Below are positions 16,353 through 24,028 of a DNA stretch of 32,693 nt, piece after piece. The DNA is taken from contig CAZMSO010000033.1 in assembly GCA_964568975.1 (NCBI GenBank), positions 1 to 32,693 of the forward strand, read 5' to 3'. The position numbers and the translations under genes are program-made. This DNA comes from CAZADA01 sp964568975 (GTDB taxonomy: Bacteria; Pseudomonadota; Alphaproteobacteria; Caulobacterales; Maricaulaceae). Each line of letters starts with the position of its first letter. Position 1 is the first letter of the stretch. The notes beneath the pieces were generated by a model. It had not been told where the DNA came from. It was given only the letters and a program-made list of their open reading frames with translations, and searched no databases.

Positions 16353-17264
16353 ATGAAAGCGGCGGTCAGCGCCGGCGCCGTGATCGCCGTGGCCACACTG
16401 TCGTTGGCGGCCGTGCGTGTTTACGGCCTTGGTGCTGCGTCCTCCGTCCCGGGCGAAGGCTGCGCCCTCGATCGCGAGGATCTCGGCGCTTTCGTAGACA
16501 TCCCCGGCGGCGGTTTTGTGATGGGCGCCGGCGCGCTTTACCCTGAAGAAGGCCCGGCGCAGCGCGTGTTTGTGTCGCCCTTTCGTTTGCAATCCCACGA
16601 AGTCACCAACAGCCAGTTCGCGGAATTCGTAGCCGCCACCGGCTATGTGACCGAGGCGGAGCGACACGGCGGCTCGGCCCAATTCACCGACACCACGACA
16701 CCGGACGTGGTGTTGTCCTGGTGGCGTGTCGACGCTGACGCGACGTGGAGGACGCCCCATGGCGGCGGGTCGAATCTTGACGGTCGCGCGCTCCACCCCG
16801 TGGTCCATGTCACCTTGAACGACGCGCGCGCTTATGCGCGCTGGGCGGGCGGCCGCATCCCGACGGAGGTTGAATGGGAATACGCGGCGAGCCTCGGTCT
16901 TTTTGATCCTGATGATCCGCAGTCCGGCATGCACGGACCGGCGGGAGAACCACGCGCCAATGTCTGGTCGGGTGTGTTTCCCGTTTTCGATTCAGGGCGC
17001 GACGGTTTTGCGGGGCTGGCGCCGGTCGGTTGTTTCGACCCGGGTTTGACAGGCGCTTACGACATGATCGGCAATGTTTGGGAATGGACGGACACGCCGT
17101 CACGACCGGGCGCGCCCCGATACACGCTCAAAGGCGGTTCTTATCTCTGCAGTGAAAATTATTGCCGGCGCTATCGCCCAGCGGCTCGCGACAGTCTTGA
17201 GCGCGACTTCAGCTCCGCGCATATCGGATTTCGGATCGTCCGCGATGGCCCACCCAGCCCATGA
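16353..17264 (+). CDS. Formylglycine-generating enzyme (sulfatase-modifying factor), probably exported or membrane-anchored
   Basis: The 303-aa protein oxidises the sulfatase Cys to formylglycine using O2 and copper. The FGE signature is complete: IPGGGFVMGAGALYPEEGPA, VTNSQFAEFVAATGYVTEAE, ALHPVVHVTLNDARAYARWA, IPTEVEWEYAA and MIGNVWEWTD. The active-site pair in GGSYLCSENYCRRYRPAARD (Cys266 and Cys271, codons 17148 and 17163) matches the human Cys336/Cys341 spacing. The N-terminus (KAAVSAGAVIAVATLSLAAV) is a signal or anchor, which many cytosolic bacterial FGEs lack. The sulfatase two genes upstream is the obvious client. The start is ATG 16353; GTG 16341, 1 base after the PfpI stop, is an alternative. 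Confidence 0.92.
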   Translation: MKAAVSAGAVIAVATLSLAAVRVYGLGAASSVPGEGCALDREDLGAFVDIPGGGFVMGAGALYPEEGPAQRVFVSPFRLQSHEVTNSQFAEFVAATGYVTEAERHGGSAQFTDTTTPDVVLSWWRVDADATWRTPHGGGSNLDGRALHPVVHVTLNDARAYARWAGGRIPTEVEWEYAASLGLFDPDDPQSGMHGPAGEPRANVWSGVFPVFDSGRDGFAGLAPVGCFDPGLTGAYDMIGNVWEWTDTPSRPGAPRYTLKGGSYLCSENYCRRYRPAARDSLERDFSSAHIGFRIVRDGPPSP

Positions 17265-17573
17265 CCTGTCGCAAACGGCCAAGCCCGATTCAATGGCGCG
17301 CGACGCCGGATCACTGAAGTGAGCCCGACAGGCGCTGACGGAGACCACAATGGGTGCGTTCCGCTGGTGAAAGTGGACGCCGTGTGCTTGCGCGGCGGGC
17401 CGAACATCCCGCCAAATTCAGGCGGCCATCGCGTGGACAGTGGCTCGAAAGACCGGGTTTTTCATCATCATGGCGCAGGCGCCTCGCCAACACTGTTTTG
17501 GAGTGAACAGAAACGGGTTGAGCCAAACGTGCGCTCGGCGCTTTGTCGTGTTCCCGTTATGGAAATGAGTACG
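17265..17573. other. Intergenic stretch before the AraC regulator
   Basis: An open frame extends upstream of the AraC gene to 17319, but its translation does not resemble the family and is taken as untranslated. No terminator with a T-run and no clear promoter was seen. Confidence 0.4.
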
Positions 17574-18656
17574 ATGCCGCATCCCTCGATCAACATTCAT
17601 GCGCTCACCCGCGACACGCCCGCCTTGCCGCTGAATTACCCCGGCTTCATGTTCCGTACGTTCCGTCAAGACGGGTATAAGGCTGAAGATTTGTTGGCCG
17701 GAACCAATCTGACAGAGGACTCGTTCGCAGACCCTTATTTTCGGAGCGAGTTCTGGACGCTGCAACGGTTCGTCTTGAACGCGATTGAACAGACGCGCGA
17801 CCCACATATTGGTCCACGGCTCGCTCTCCGCTTTGAGACGAATTTCATCGGACTTCCAGCCTACGCCGCGATGAATGCTGCGTGTATGAAAGATGCCTTA
17901 GAGGTCTTGAACCGCTTCTTCTGTTTAACATTCCCGGCCATCGAATTCAGCTTCCCTGCGGGTGAAACTGGGCTGAAACCTGGTGAAGCGGCGATCCGGC
18001 TGCGCCCGATCTTTCCGCTTGAGGGCATTACCTACTTTGTGTCCAGCAGCGCCCTTATTGTGTGCAACGGCATCCTTAAGGCGATGCTGCGCGCTGAGCA
18101 GGTGGCGTCGCGCGCGGAAATCACAATCAACGAACCGCAGGGGTGGGCTGACGTCTCTCGCGAGATTTGCAGCGTCCCCCTTCGCTTCGGGGCTCCAGAA
18201 AACCGGCTGGTGTTTCCCGCCGAGCTGTTAACCCGCCCGCTGCCCGGCGCCGACCCGATTAATCACCGACGGCTTGTGGCGTTGTGTGAGAAGTTCGCAG
18301 CCGACGCCGGATACGACACCACGCCCGCAAGTCAGGTCCTCGCCTTTTTGGAGACGGAGCAAAACCTCGCGGCGCCGCTGTCTCAGGCCGCCGCGGCGCT
18401 GGGCTATTCCGAGCGCGGTCTCCGCCGTCAATTGGAGCGCGCGGGCACGTCTTATCGCAAGCTTGTGGACCAAGTTCGTGAGAACCGCGCCCGGGCTCTG
18501 CTCGCCAACACCGCTCGACCGATCCAAGCCATCGCCCATGACCTTGGCTATGACGCGCCTTCGAATTTCGCGCGCAGCTTTAGGCGATGGACTGGCGTCA
18601 CGCCCAAAGCGTTTCGCGCCGCGCGCAAAGCGCCGGGAGACGATGGCCAAAACTGA
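17574..18656 (+). CDS. AraC-family transcriptional regulator (Arabinose_bd-type N-terminus)
   Basis: The protein is 360 aa from ATG 17574 (365 aa from ATG 17559). The N-terminal 200 residues (LNYPGFMFRTFRQDGYKAED and following) match the ligand-binding half of OruR/ArgR-like AraC proteins. The C-terminal 100 residues hold the double helix-turn-helix: LSQAAAALGYSERGLRRQLE, then RARALLANTARPIQAIAHDL and GYDAPSNFARSFRRWTGVTP. Such proteins usually activate a neighbouring catabolic gene when the ligand binds. The nearest candidates are the upstream sulfatase unit or the downstream outer-membrane protein. The inner start is preferred because a GGA lies about 10 bases before it. The stop codon lies inside the hairpin of dispersed repeat copy 2, so the last residues may derive from that repeat. 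Confidence 0.9.
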   Translation: MPHPSINIHALTRDTPALPLNYPGFMFRTFRQDGYKAEDLLAGTNLTEDSFADPYFRSEFWTLQRFVLNAIEQTRDPHIGPRLALRFETNFIGLPAYAAMNAACMKDALEVLNRFFCLTFPAIEFSFPAGETGLKPGEAAIRLRPIFPLEGITYFVSSSALIVCNGILKAMLRAEQVASRAEITINEPQGWADVSREICSVPLRFGAPENRLVFPAELLTRPLPGADPINHRRLVALCEKFAADAGYDTTPASQVLAFLETEQNLAAPLSQAAAALGYSERGLRRQLERAGTSYRKLVDQVRENRARALLANTARPIQAIAHDLGYDAPSNFARSFRRWTGVTPKAFRAARKAPGDDGQN

Positions 18657-18712
18657 ATAGTCTTTGGCCTCGCGGGAGCTTTCACCCAAGAGAGGCCTCG
18701 CTCATACGTACG
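18645..18712 (+). repeat. 68-bp dispersed repeat, copy 2, with hairpin over the AraC stop codon
   Basis: Bases 18645-18669 can fold as GGCCAAA-ACT, loop GAAT, AGT-(bulged C)-TTTGGCC, a 10-bp stem. It spans the AraC stop codon TGA (18654-18656). It could serve as a terminator-like 3' end, though no T-run follows. It is 75% identical to copy 1 at 13155-13222 with no gaps. Confidence 0.7.
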
Positions 18713-18916
18713 TTCACATTGGATTGACAACGCTTCGCTGCGTGCGACGCAATGACGTGGCGAAGCAGCGGCGAAAACCAAAACGCGGAATGGAAGGCCG
18801 CGGTGTCGCGGACGCGCACGCGACGCTGGTGGACTTGCGCACGGGGGGGGGGCGGCGCGCGCCAGAGCGTCCGTCGCGAGACCGATGCGGTCGAGTTGCT
18901 GACGGAGCGTTGCACC

Positions 18917-19684
18917 ATGCCACTCAAACGGATCTGTCTTACGGCCGCGCTGGCGTGGCCAGCGCCGGCGGTCGCGCAGGACGGCTGGGAGTACACAGCC
19001 TCGCTCACGGGGTGGTTCTCCGGCGTGGCGAACACCGTAGACACGCCCGTTGGCGAAATCGAAACCGAATTGGATTTCGAGGAAGTCCTCGATTTGCTCG
19101 ACGTCGCCGTCTTCGGCTCGTTGGAGGCCCGCCATGGGCGGTGGTCGCTGGTCGCGGATGCGATCTATGTCGACCTCAGCACAGGGATCGATTCCACATC
19201 TGGGGCCCCAGACGCTTTGAGCTCGCTCTTCACCGGCGGCGAGGTGAGCACCCAGACGACGCTGGTCAGCGCCTACGCCAGCTACGCGGTCGTGGATGAC
19301 AGCACGCTGCGTTTCGATGTCGGCGGCGGCGTGCGCTACAATGATGTCGCAGTCGATACGCGTCTCGTCGGGGAAGACCCGGTCGCGCCTGTGTCGTTCG
19401 ACAACTCTGATAGCTGGGCCGACCTCCTGATCGCGGCGCGGGTGAGCCGCGATTTCAGCGACCGGTGGTATGGCGTCGGCTATGTCGACGGCGGCGGCTT
19501 CGGGCTTGGAGGGGACTCCTCGGATCTGACGTGGCAAGCCCTCGGCGGCGTTGGGTTTCGGTTCAACGATCGGTGGTCGACCCTCGGCGGGTATCGATAT
19601 CTGTCGATTGATCGCGCGTTGGACCGGGTGGACATCGTCGCGGAAGTGTCTGGGCCGTTCCTCGGCGTGCAGGCGTCGTTCTAA
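18917..19684 (+). CDS. Outer-membrane beta-barrel protein of unknown function
   Basis: The 255-aa protein has a signal peptide (MPLKRICLTAALAWPAPAVA, then QDG). Alternating amphipathic strands follow, such as WEYTASLTGWFSGVANTVDT, STLRFDVGGGVRYNDVAVDT and RWSTLGGYRYLSIDR, and the chain ends LGVQASF with a terminal Phe, as expected for a barrel assembled by BAM. Size suggests 8-12 strands. No specific family is recognised. GGAG lies 11 bases before the ATG; an in-frame extension to 18752 crosses a run of nine G and is not protein-like. It follows the AraC gene after the dispersed repeat and could be its target. Confidence 0.75.
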   Translation: MPLKRICLTAALAWPAPAVAQDGWEYTASLTGWFSGVANTVDTPVGEIETELDFEEVLDLLDVAVFGSLEARHGRWSLVADAIYVDLSTGIDSTSGAPDALSSLFTGGEVSTQTTLVSAYASYAVVDDSTLRFDVGGGVRYNDVAVDTRLVGEDPVAPVSFDNSDSWADLLIAARVSRDFSDRWYGVGYVDGGGFGLGGDSSDLTWQALGGVGFRFNDRWSTLGGYRYLSIDRALDRVDIVAEVSGPFLGVQASF

Positions 19685-19731
19685 CCAGCTGACGCGAGCA
19701 GGATCCTCGCGCTGTGATGGAGGCAACGACA

Positions 19732-20160
19732 ATGGGCGCCGTTTGGAAGGTCGCAGTCGGCGCACCGGCTCTGCTCTTCATTGTCGTCGGGCTCCTCTGG
19801 TGGGGAACCCCGGGGTTTGCGGGCCAACAGCTTGGCATGCCATTGCTGAGCGATGTGGGGCTGAGCACTCAGATTGGCGATCTGGCGTCATTCTTTCTCA
19901 CTCTGGGAGCCTGCGTTGTGATCGGGCTTGCGACAGGCGATCGGATCTGGCTCTACCCTGCTCTTATGCTGTTAGGTTTTGCGATGGCGGGACGATTTAT
20001 TGCGTGGCTCGTTCACGACGCGGCCCTGCCGGTCGCGATGCTGGCTGTCGAGGGGGTCGTCGTGATCGCGCTGCTTGTGACATCACGACAGCTGACGAAC
20101 CAGCACACGGGATCGGGAGTCCCAAGCGGCGCCCGGGCGCGGCGGCGATCGGACGTTTAA
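19732..20160 (+). CDS. Small four-helix membrane protein (DUF4345-like)
   Basis: The 142-aa protein has four hydrophobic segments: APALLFIVVGLLWW, DLASFFLTLGACVVIGLATG, LYPALMLLGFAMAGRFIAWL and PVAMLAVEGVVVIALLVTS, then a short basic tail. The pattern (long first loop, then 'GD.A..FL.L' at the second helix) resembles DUF4345-type inner-membrane proteins, whose function is not established. The ATG at 19732 has GGAGG 9 bases upstream and is preferred to in-frame ATG/GTG codons at 19714-19717. The gene follows the outer-membrane barrel by 47 bases, so cotranscription is likely. Confidence 0.7.
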   Translation: MGAVWKVAVGAPALLFIVVGLLWWGTPGFAGQQLGMPLLSDVGLSTQIGDLASFFLTLGACVVIGLATGDRIWLYPALMLLGFAMAGRFIAWLVHDAALPVAMLAVEGVVVIALLVTSRQLTNQHTGSGVPSGARARRRSDV

Positions 20161-20259
20161 GGCTGTGTTGTTGAGCTGAGGCGGAGCTGAGTGGGGCAGG
20201 CTTCCGCTACTCTCAGGTGTTGAGCCCCGTACTGCGATGTCACTGATTGGGGAAACACA

Positions 20260-20613
20260 ATGAAATATGTTCACGTCGTTCTGATTGCTCTCGCTGTTTT
20301 TGTCGCTGGTTGCGCAACGGCGAGCGACAAAGAGCGCAAAGCTTTGATCGATCAACCGGTCAACTGCGCGACTGCCGACCAAGACATTGAAGCGCTGACC
20401 GAAGCGCTTCCGTCGCGGGCGGAGCGCGGCGCGTCGCTTCTTCGGACCTTGACGCCTGTTGGAGCGGCCACCTCCATCGTCACACTCCAGTATCGCGATC
20501 GCGCGAAAGTCGCCGCGGGGCGTACGGAACGCGCCATCAACAACAAAATCGCGGACATCTACGAAGCGTGCGCCACGGGCGCGGACGGGGTCGCCGACGA
20601 CGACGCCGCGTAA
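20260..20613 (+). CDS. Small lipoprotein of unknown function
   Basis: The 117-aa product has a lipoprotein signal (MKYVHVVLIALAVFVAGC, Cys18 in VAGC). The mature part is charged: DKERKALIDQPVNC at the start, a central hydrophobic turn (LTPVGAATSIVTLQYRDR) and an acidic end (GVADDDAA). Two further Cys (in QPVNCATADQ and YEACATG) could form a disulfide. GGGGAAACACA precedes the ATG. No family is recognised. Confidence 0.75.
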   Translation: MKYVHVVLIALAVFVAGCATASDKERKALIDQPVNCATADQDIEALTEALPSRAERGASLLRTLTPVGAATSIVTLQYRDRAKVAAGRTERAINNKIADIYEACATGADGVADDDAA

Positions 20614-20760
20614 CACACACCCGCTGTTCTTAGGCTGGAGTTGGAGCTCCCCCGGTGTGATGGACACGTTTCCGCTGAGCACGGAGAGTGTGTGTCATGC
20701 TGGGGGTGAGCCGCGTCCGCCGGAGGGGCGCGGACCGGGGCGAACACCGACGGCGGAACC

Positions 20761-22239
20761 GTGACCACGCTCAGCTCTGTCAGTCACGAGCCGCGCCACC
20801 GCTTAGTGGTCCCGATGTGGCGCCCACGCACGCCAGCCGAGGGCGGGGCCGCGATCCTGCGGGGCGGCTGTGTGAGCATCGCCATGCTCGCGGCCGTAAC
20901 CAGCGCGATTGAACCGGCCGCTGCGCAAGACCGTCTCAGCCTTGGCCGCGCGCTCCGCGCCTCCGACGCTGTGACCCTCGCCCTCAATTACCGCGCGCGC
21001 TACGAACACCAAAGCGGCCGGTTTCGGGCCGACTTCCAAGGCTCTGATCAAATCCTCGCCCAACGATTGTTGCTGGCCGTCGAGCACGATTTCGGCGGTC
21101 TCTATGCGGGCGCTGAGTTCCAGGACTCCCGCCAGCAGCGCGCCGACACCGGCACGCCGCTTGGGAGCGACGATGTCAACGCCGTCGAACTGCTGCGCGG
21201 CTATGTCGGGTATCGAACCGACGACACCGTCCTGCCTGGCGATCGCCTTGACGTCGCGGCCGGCCGGATCACGATCGATCTCGGCAGTCGCCGCCTGACG
21301 GCCCGCAACCGGTTCCGCAACACCATCAACGCCTTCACCGGCGTCCACGGGCGCTGGACCAGCCCCCGCGGCGACGCGGTGCAGGCGTTCTACACGCTGC
21401 CCGTCGCCCGCCGCCCCGCGGACGCGCCCAGCCTCTTGCAAAACGAGGTCGAGCGTGATGACGAAACCATCCATCAACGATTTTGGGCGCTGCACTACAC
21501 GCGCCCCCATGGCGTGGGCGCCCTCACGAGCGAAGTCTATCTGTTGGGTCTGCGGGAGACTGATCGCAACGACCGTCAAACCCGCGATCGCAACCTCCTC
21601 ACGCCGGGTTTTCGTCTTTTTAAGACCCCGTCCGTGGGCGCGTTCGATTATGGGATCGAAACAGCGCTGCAAGTCGGGCGCTCAGCGCTCTCGTCAGCGC
21701 CGGATGCGCCGCGGCTCGACACTCTCGCCCATTTTCATCACTTCCATTTCGGCTACAGCCTTGAGGACGTCTGGAGGACGCGGGTTGTGCTGCAATACGA
21801 CTTCGCAAGCGGAGATCGTGATCCGACCGATGGCGACAATGGCCGCTTCGACACGCTGTTTGGCGCGCGACGGTTTGAGTTAGGCCCAACTGGGATTTTC
21901 GGGGCGCTGGCGCGCAGCAATCTCAACGCCCCGGGCGCGCGCGTCGAACTTGCGCCTCGGGCGCGTTGGCGGGGTTTTGTCGGCTACCGCGCGGCGTTCC
22001 TCGCCGCCCGGCGGGACGCGCTGACGACCGCCGGCGTCCAGGACCCGACCGGCGCGTCCGGCAAGGTCATCGGCCATCAATTTGAGACGCGCGTGCGCTA
22101 TGACCTCGCGCCCACGTATGTGCGGCTTGAATCCGGCCTCGCCTACCTCAAAGACGGTTCATTCCTCAAGACGGCTCCGAACACCAGCCCAAGCGGCGAC
22201 AGCGTCTACGCCTACAGCCAAATCAGCCTCAGTTTTTGA
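20761..22239 (+). CDS. Alginate export family (AlgE-like) outer-membrane porin
   Basis: The 492-aa barrel protein contains the alginate-export domain: LALNYRARYEHQSG near the start, then LAQRLLLAVEHDFGGLYAGA and EFQDSRQQRADTG. DRLDVAAGRITIDLGSRRLT and RNRFRNTINAFTGVHGRW come next, with VVLQYDFASGDRDPTDGDNG later and a terminal strand ending SQISLSF. The domain occurs in true alginate exporters and, widely in alphaproteobacteria and Bacteroidetes-type bacteria, in porins of unknown substrate. No alginate-synthesis genes are visible, so alginate as substrate is unproven. The signal peptide lies about residues 36-55 (GGCVSIAMLAAVTSAIEPAA, then AQDR). The start is uncertain: GTG 20761 has only a weak GGCGGA, and ATG 20815 is also in frame. 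Confidence 0.82.
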   Translation: MTTLSSVSHEPRHRLVVPMWRPRTPAEGGAAILRGGCVSIAMLAAVTSAIEPAAAQDRLSLGRALRASDAVTLALNYRARYEHQSGRFRADFQGSDQILAQRLLLAVEHDFGGLYAGAEFQDSRQQRADTGTPLGSDDVNAVELLRGYVGYRTDDTVLPGDRLDVAAGRITIDLGSRRLTARNRFRNTINAFTGVHGRWTSPRGDAVQAFYTLPVARRPADAPSLLQNEVERDDETIHQRFWALHYTRPHGVGALTSEVYLLGLRETDRNDRQTRDRNLLTPGFRLFKTPSVGAFDYGIETALQVGRSALSSAPDAPRLDTLAHFHHFHFGYSLEDVWRTRVVLQYDFASGDRDPTDGDNGRFDTLFGARRFELGPTGIFGALARSNLNAPGARVELAPRARWRGFVGYRAAFLAARRDALTTAGVQDPTGASGKVIGHQFETRVRYDLAPTYVRLESGLAYLKDGSFLKTAPNTSPSGDSVYAYSQISLSF

Positions 22240-22295
22240 GGGGAGCGATAGTCATAACCACCGCGGCTGTCACAGACGATTATGGGCTGGCGCTG

Positions 22296-22493
22296 ATGTC
22301 CCGTCTCGCGATCATATCGGGTGGTGGCGAGGACGCGGGCGCAGCCGGCCGGAACGACACGGGTGAGGGCGTCGACCTCAAGGCCGCCGCACGCCTCAGG
22401 GGTCAAACCCCGGCGTCGGCGCAGATGCTCATGGACTCATACGTGACGCCGACCGCGATGGCGGACGCGCTCGACGACATGCTCGACGGATGA
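22296..22493 (+). CDS. Doubtful small ORF after the porin gene
   Basis: The open frame encodes 65 aa (MSRLAIISGGGEDAGAAGRN at the start, ending MADALDDMLDG). The C-terminal part has helix-like composition, but no ribosome site stands before the ATG and no family is recognised. The frame is open up to the porin stop at 22239. It may be a small protein or chance. Confidence 0.3.
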   Translation: MSRLAIISGGGEDAGAAGRNDTGEGVDLKAAARLRGQTPASAQMLMDSYVTPTAMADALDDMLDG

Positions 22494-22587
22494 TTTCCAA
22501 CGAGCTTCCAACATTGTGGCGAAACTGGGGCACTTGATCCGTGCCCTAACTAAGTCGCGCCCTAAACCGTTGATTTACAAGAAGTTT

Positions 22588-22632
22588 TGGTGAACCGGCA
22601 GGGGCTCGAACCCTGGACCTACTGATTAAAAG
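22588..22632 (-). other. tRNA-Lys(TTT) 3' fragment, attachment-site scar
   Basis: Read on the minus strand, this 45-base segment is the 3' part of a tRNA. It has the anticodon loop CTTTTAA (TTT, Lys) with its 3' stem, a variable loop, a perfect T arm (CAGGG-TTCGAGC-CCCTG), acceptor 3' strand CCGGTTC, discriminator A and CCA. Homology stops just 5' of the anticodon loop; no D arm or 5' acceptor strand is present, so this is not a functional tRNA. Displaced tRNA 3' ends mark the far end of integrated elements. The orientation places the element to the right, where the integrase lies. No intact tRNA-Lys was found elsewhere in the window. Confidence 0.8.
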
Positions 22633-22720
22633 CTAGAAAGGCATCCGGTCACGTGCGTCCCGGAGCGGACGCTGGAGTGCTTAAACTCCAAATTTTTCAA
22701 TACTTTTAGACGTATAGTCG

Positions 22721-22780
22721 TTCGCACACGTTCGCCGGCATTCGCCGGAATCGCAGATTTTTGGCACGAACTTGGCACGA
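22721..22780. promoter_or_regulatory. Helically phased direct repeats between att scar and integrase
   Basis: TTCGC occurs at 22721, 22731 and 22741, exactly 10 bases apart, with a fourth weaker TCGC at 22751. These are followed by two copies of TTGGCACGA at 22761 and 22772 (11 apart). All would face one side of the helix. The position between the att core and the integrase start fits integrase arm-type or excisionase/autoregulatory binding sites. The role is inferred. Confidence 0.5.
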
Positions 22781-22827
22781 TGAATGGCGCGCGCTAGGCT
22801 GCATACAGCGCGACGAGAGACCCGCCC

Positions 22828-23991
22828 ATGCCAAGCCGCCTTCGTCCACTCTCGGCCCGCGCCGTGGCCAGCCTGGATCGGACAGCCTTCGTCGGCGGCG
22901 TCTCCGGCTTACAGCTCGTCGTGTCGAGCGGCGGCGGCCGCAGTTGGCGGTTGTTCTATCGCTTGCCGGGCGACGCGAAACGCCGCGCCATGAAACTCGG
23001 GAGCTTCCCCGCCCTCACCCTGGCCGATGCGCGAAAGCGCGCCGAGAAGTGCCTGTGCGCCGCCGCTGATGGATCCGATCCGAAACAGGTTTTAACAGCA
23101 ACTGTCGTCAAACGCGCCCTGACGGTCGACCAGGCGGTGACCCGCTATTTGACGTGGTGTGAGACGCAGAACCGCGCGGTGACCGTGCGCGACAAGCGCA
23201 GCATGCTGATCAATCACCTCGTCGCCGCGGTGGGTCAGTGGCCGTTGGTCGACGTCAAACGCGTTGACATCGTCAAGATCTTGGATCGCCTCATCGACCG
23301 AGCACCCGCCCGCCGCAGCGTTCACGCTTACCTGCGTCATTTCTTTGGCTGGGCGCGCGAGCGCGACCTGATCAATACGGATCCAACAGACGGCCTCAAA
23401 CCTCCCAAGACCAATCCTGCGCGTGAACGAATACTAAGCGACACCGAGGTGAGGGCGCTGTGGCGCGCGACCGGCACTATGGCTGTGCTCTCACGCCTTG
23501 CGCTTTTAACCGCCCAACGGAAAGGATCGCTGGAGTCCATGACATGGGCCAATATCGACTTTGACCAGCGGAGATGGGCGATCCCGGCGGAAGACATGAA
23601 GTCGGGTCGCGCGCACGTCGTTCCGCTCTCCGATCGCGCGTGCGCCGTTCTTCAAGCCTGGCCGCGCCTCGCAGGCCCGTTTGTGTTCGGCGTGGGGACG
23701 AACGGCGCTAAACCTTATGACGGCTCATCCAACGGCATGATGGGCTTGCGTAAGCAGCTCGGCGATCCGGACTGGCGCTTTCACGATTTGCGCCGCACGG
23801 CCGTGACGCTCGCCCAGCGCGGCGGCGCAAGCATCGAGTCGATCCGAGCCCTCACCCAGCACAAAGTGCCAGGCGTCATCGGCGTCTATGCGCGGCATGA
23901 CTATGACGTGGAAAAGCAGCAGGTCGCGGATGTGATCCAGAAACGCATCGACGACGTCCTACGCGGCGACTCCTCCAAATACGACACTTAA
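22828..23991 (+). CDS. int: Tyrosine recombinase/integrase (DUF4102 N-terminal type)
   Basis: The 387-aa integrase has an N-terminal arm-binding DUF4102-like domain (GLQLVVSSGGGRSWRLFYRL, then MKLGSFPALTLADARKRA). A core-binding helical domain (about 95-190, LTVDQAVTRYLTWCETQNRA) and a catalytic domain follow. Catalytic residues are visible: Arg in LLTAQRKGSLESMTW, the HxxR box in FHDLRRTAV, His/Lys in ALTQHK and the nucleophile Tyr in GVIGVYARHDY. Integrases of this type recombine an element into tRNA 3' ends, in agreement with the tRNA-Lys fragment 200 bases upstream. It converges with the unknown pair, with 37 bases between the stops. The ATG at 22828 has only a weak GAGAGA site. Confidence 0.93.
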   Translation: MPSRLRPLSARAVASLDRTAFVGGVSGLQLVVSSGGGRSWRLFYRLPGDAKRRAMKLGSFPALTLADARKRAEKCLCAAADGSDPKQVLTATVVKRALTVDQAVTRYLTWCETQNRAVTVRDKRSMLINHLVAAVGQWPLVDVKRVDIVKILDRLIDRAPARRSVHAYLRHFFGWARERDLINTDPTDGLKPPKTNPARERILSDTEVRALWRATGTMAVLSRLALLTAQRKGSLESMTWANIDFDQRRWAIPAEDMKSGRAHVVPLSDRACAVLQAWPRLAGPFVFGVGTNGAKPYDGSSNGMMGLRKQLGDPDWRFHDLRRTAVTLAQRGGASIESIRALTQHKVPGVIGVYARHDYDVEKQQVADVIQKRIDDVLRGDSSKYDT

Positions 23992-24028
23992 CAAAGCGCC
24001 AAAGATTTTGGGCTTAAAACGTCATCGG

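Noticed and set aside
18548..19765. Minus-strand ORF of 405 aa opposite the outer-membrane barrel gene
   Set aside because: The plus-strand frame has a signal peptide, barrel pattern and terminal Phe; the minus frame is an antisense shadow.
20761..22239. Alginate biosynthesis cluster
   Set aside because: Only the exporter-type barrel is present; no alginate polymerase, epimerase or acetylation genes are visible, so it is better called a porin of unknown substrate.
22588..22632. Functional tRNA-Lys gene
   Set aside because: Only the 3' half is present; there is no D arm or matching 5' acceptor strand to the right on the minus strand.
22721..22780. CRISPR-like array
   Set aside because: The repeats are 5-9 bases with 10-11 base periods, far too short for CRISPR units, and no cas genes are near.
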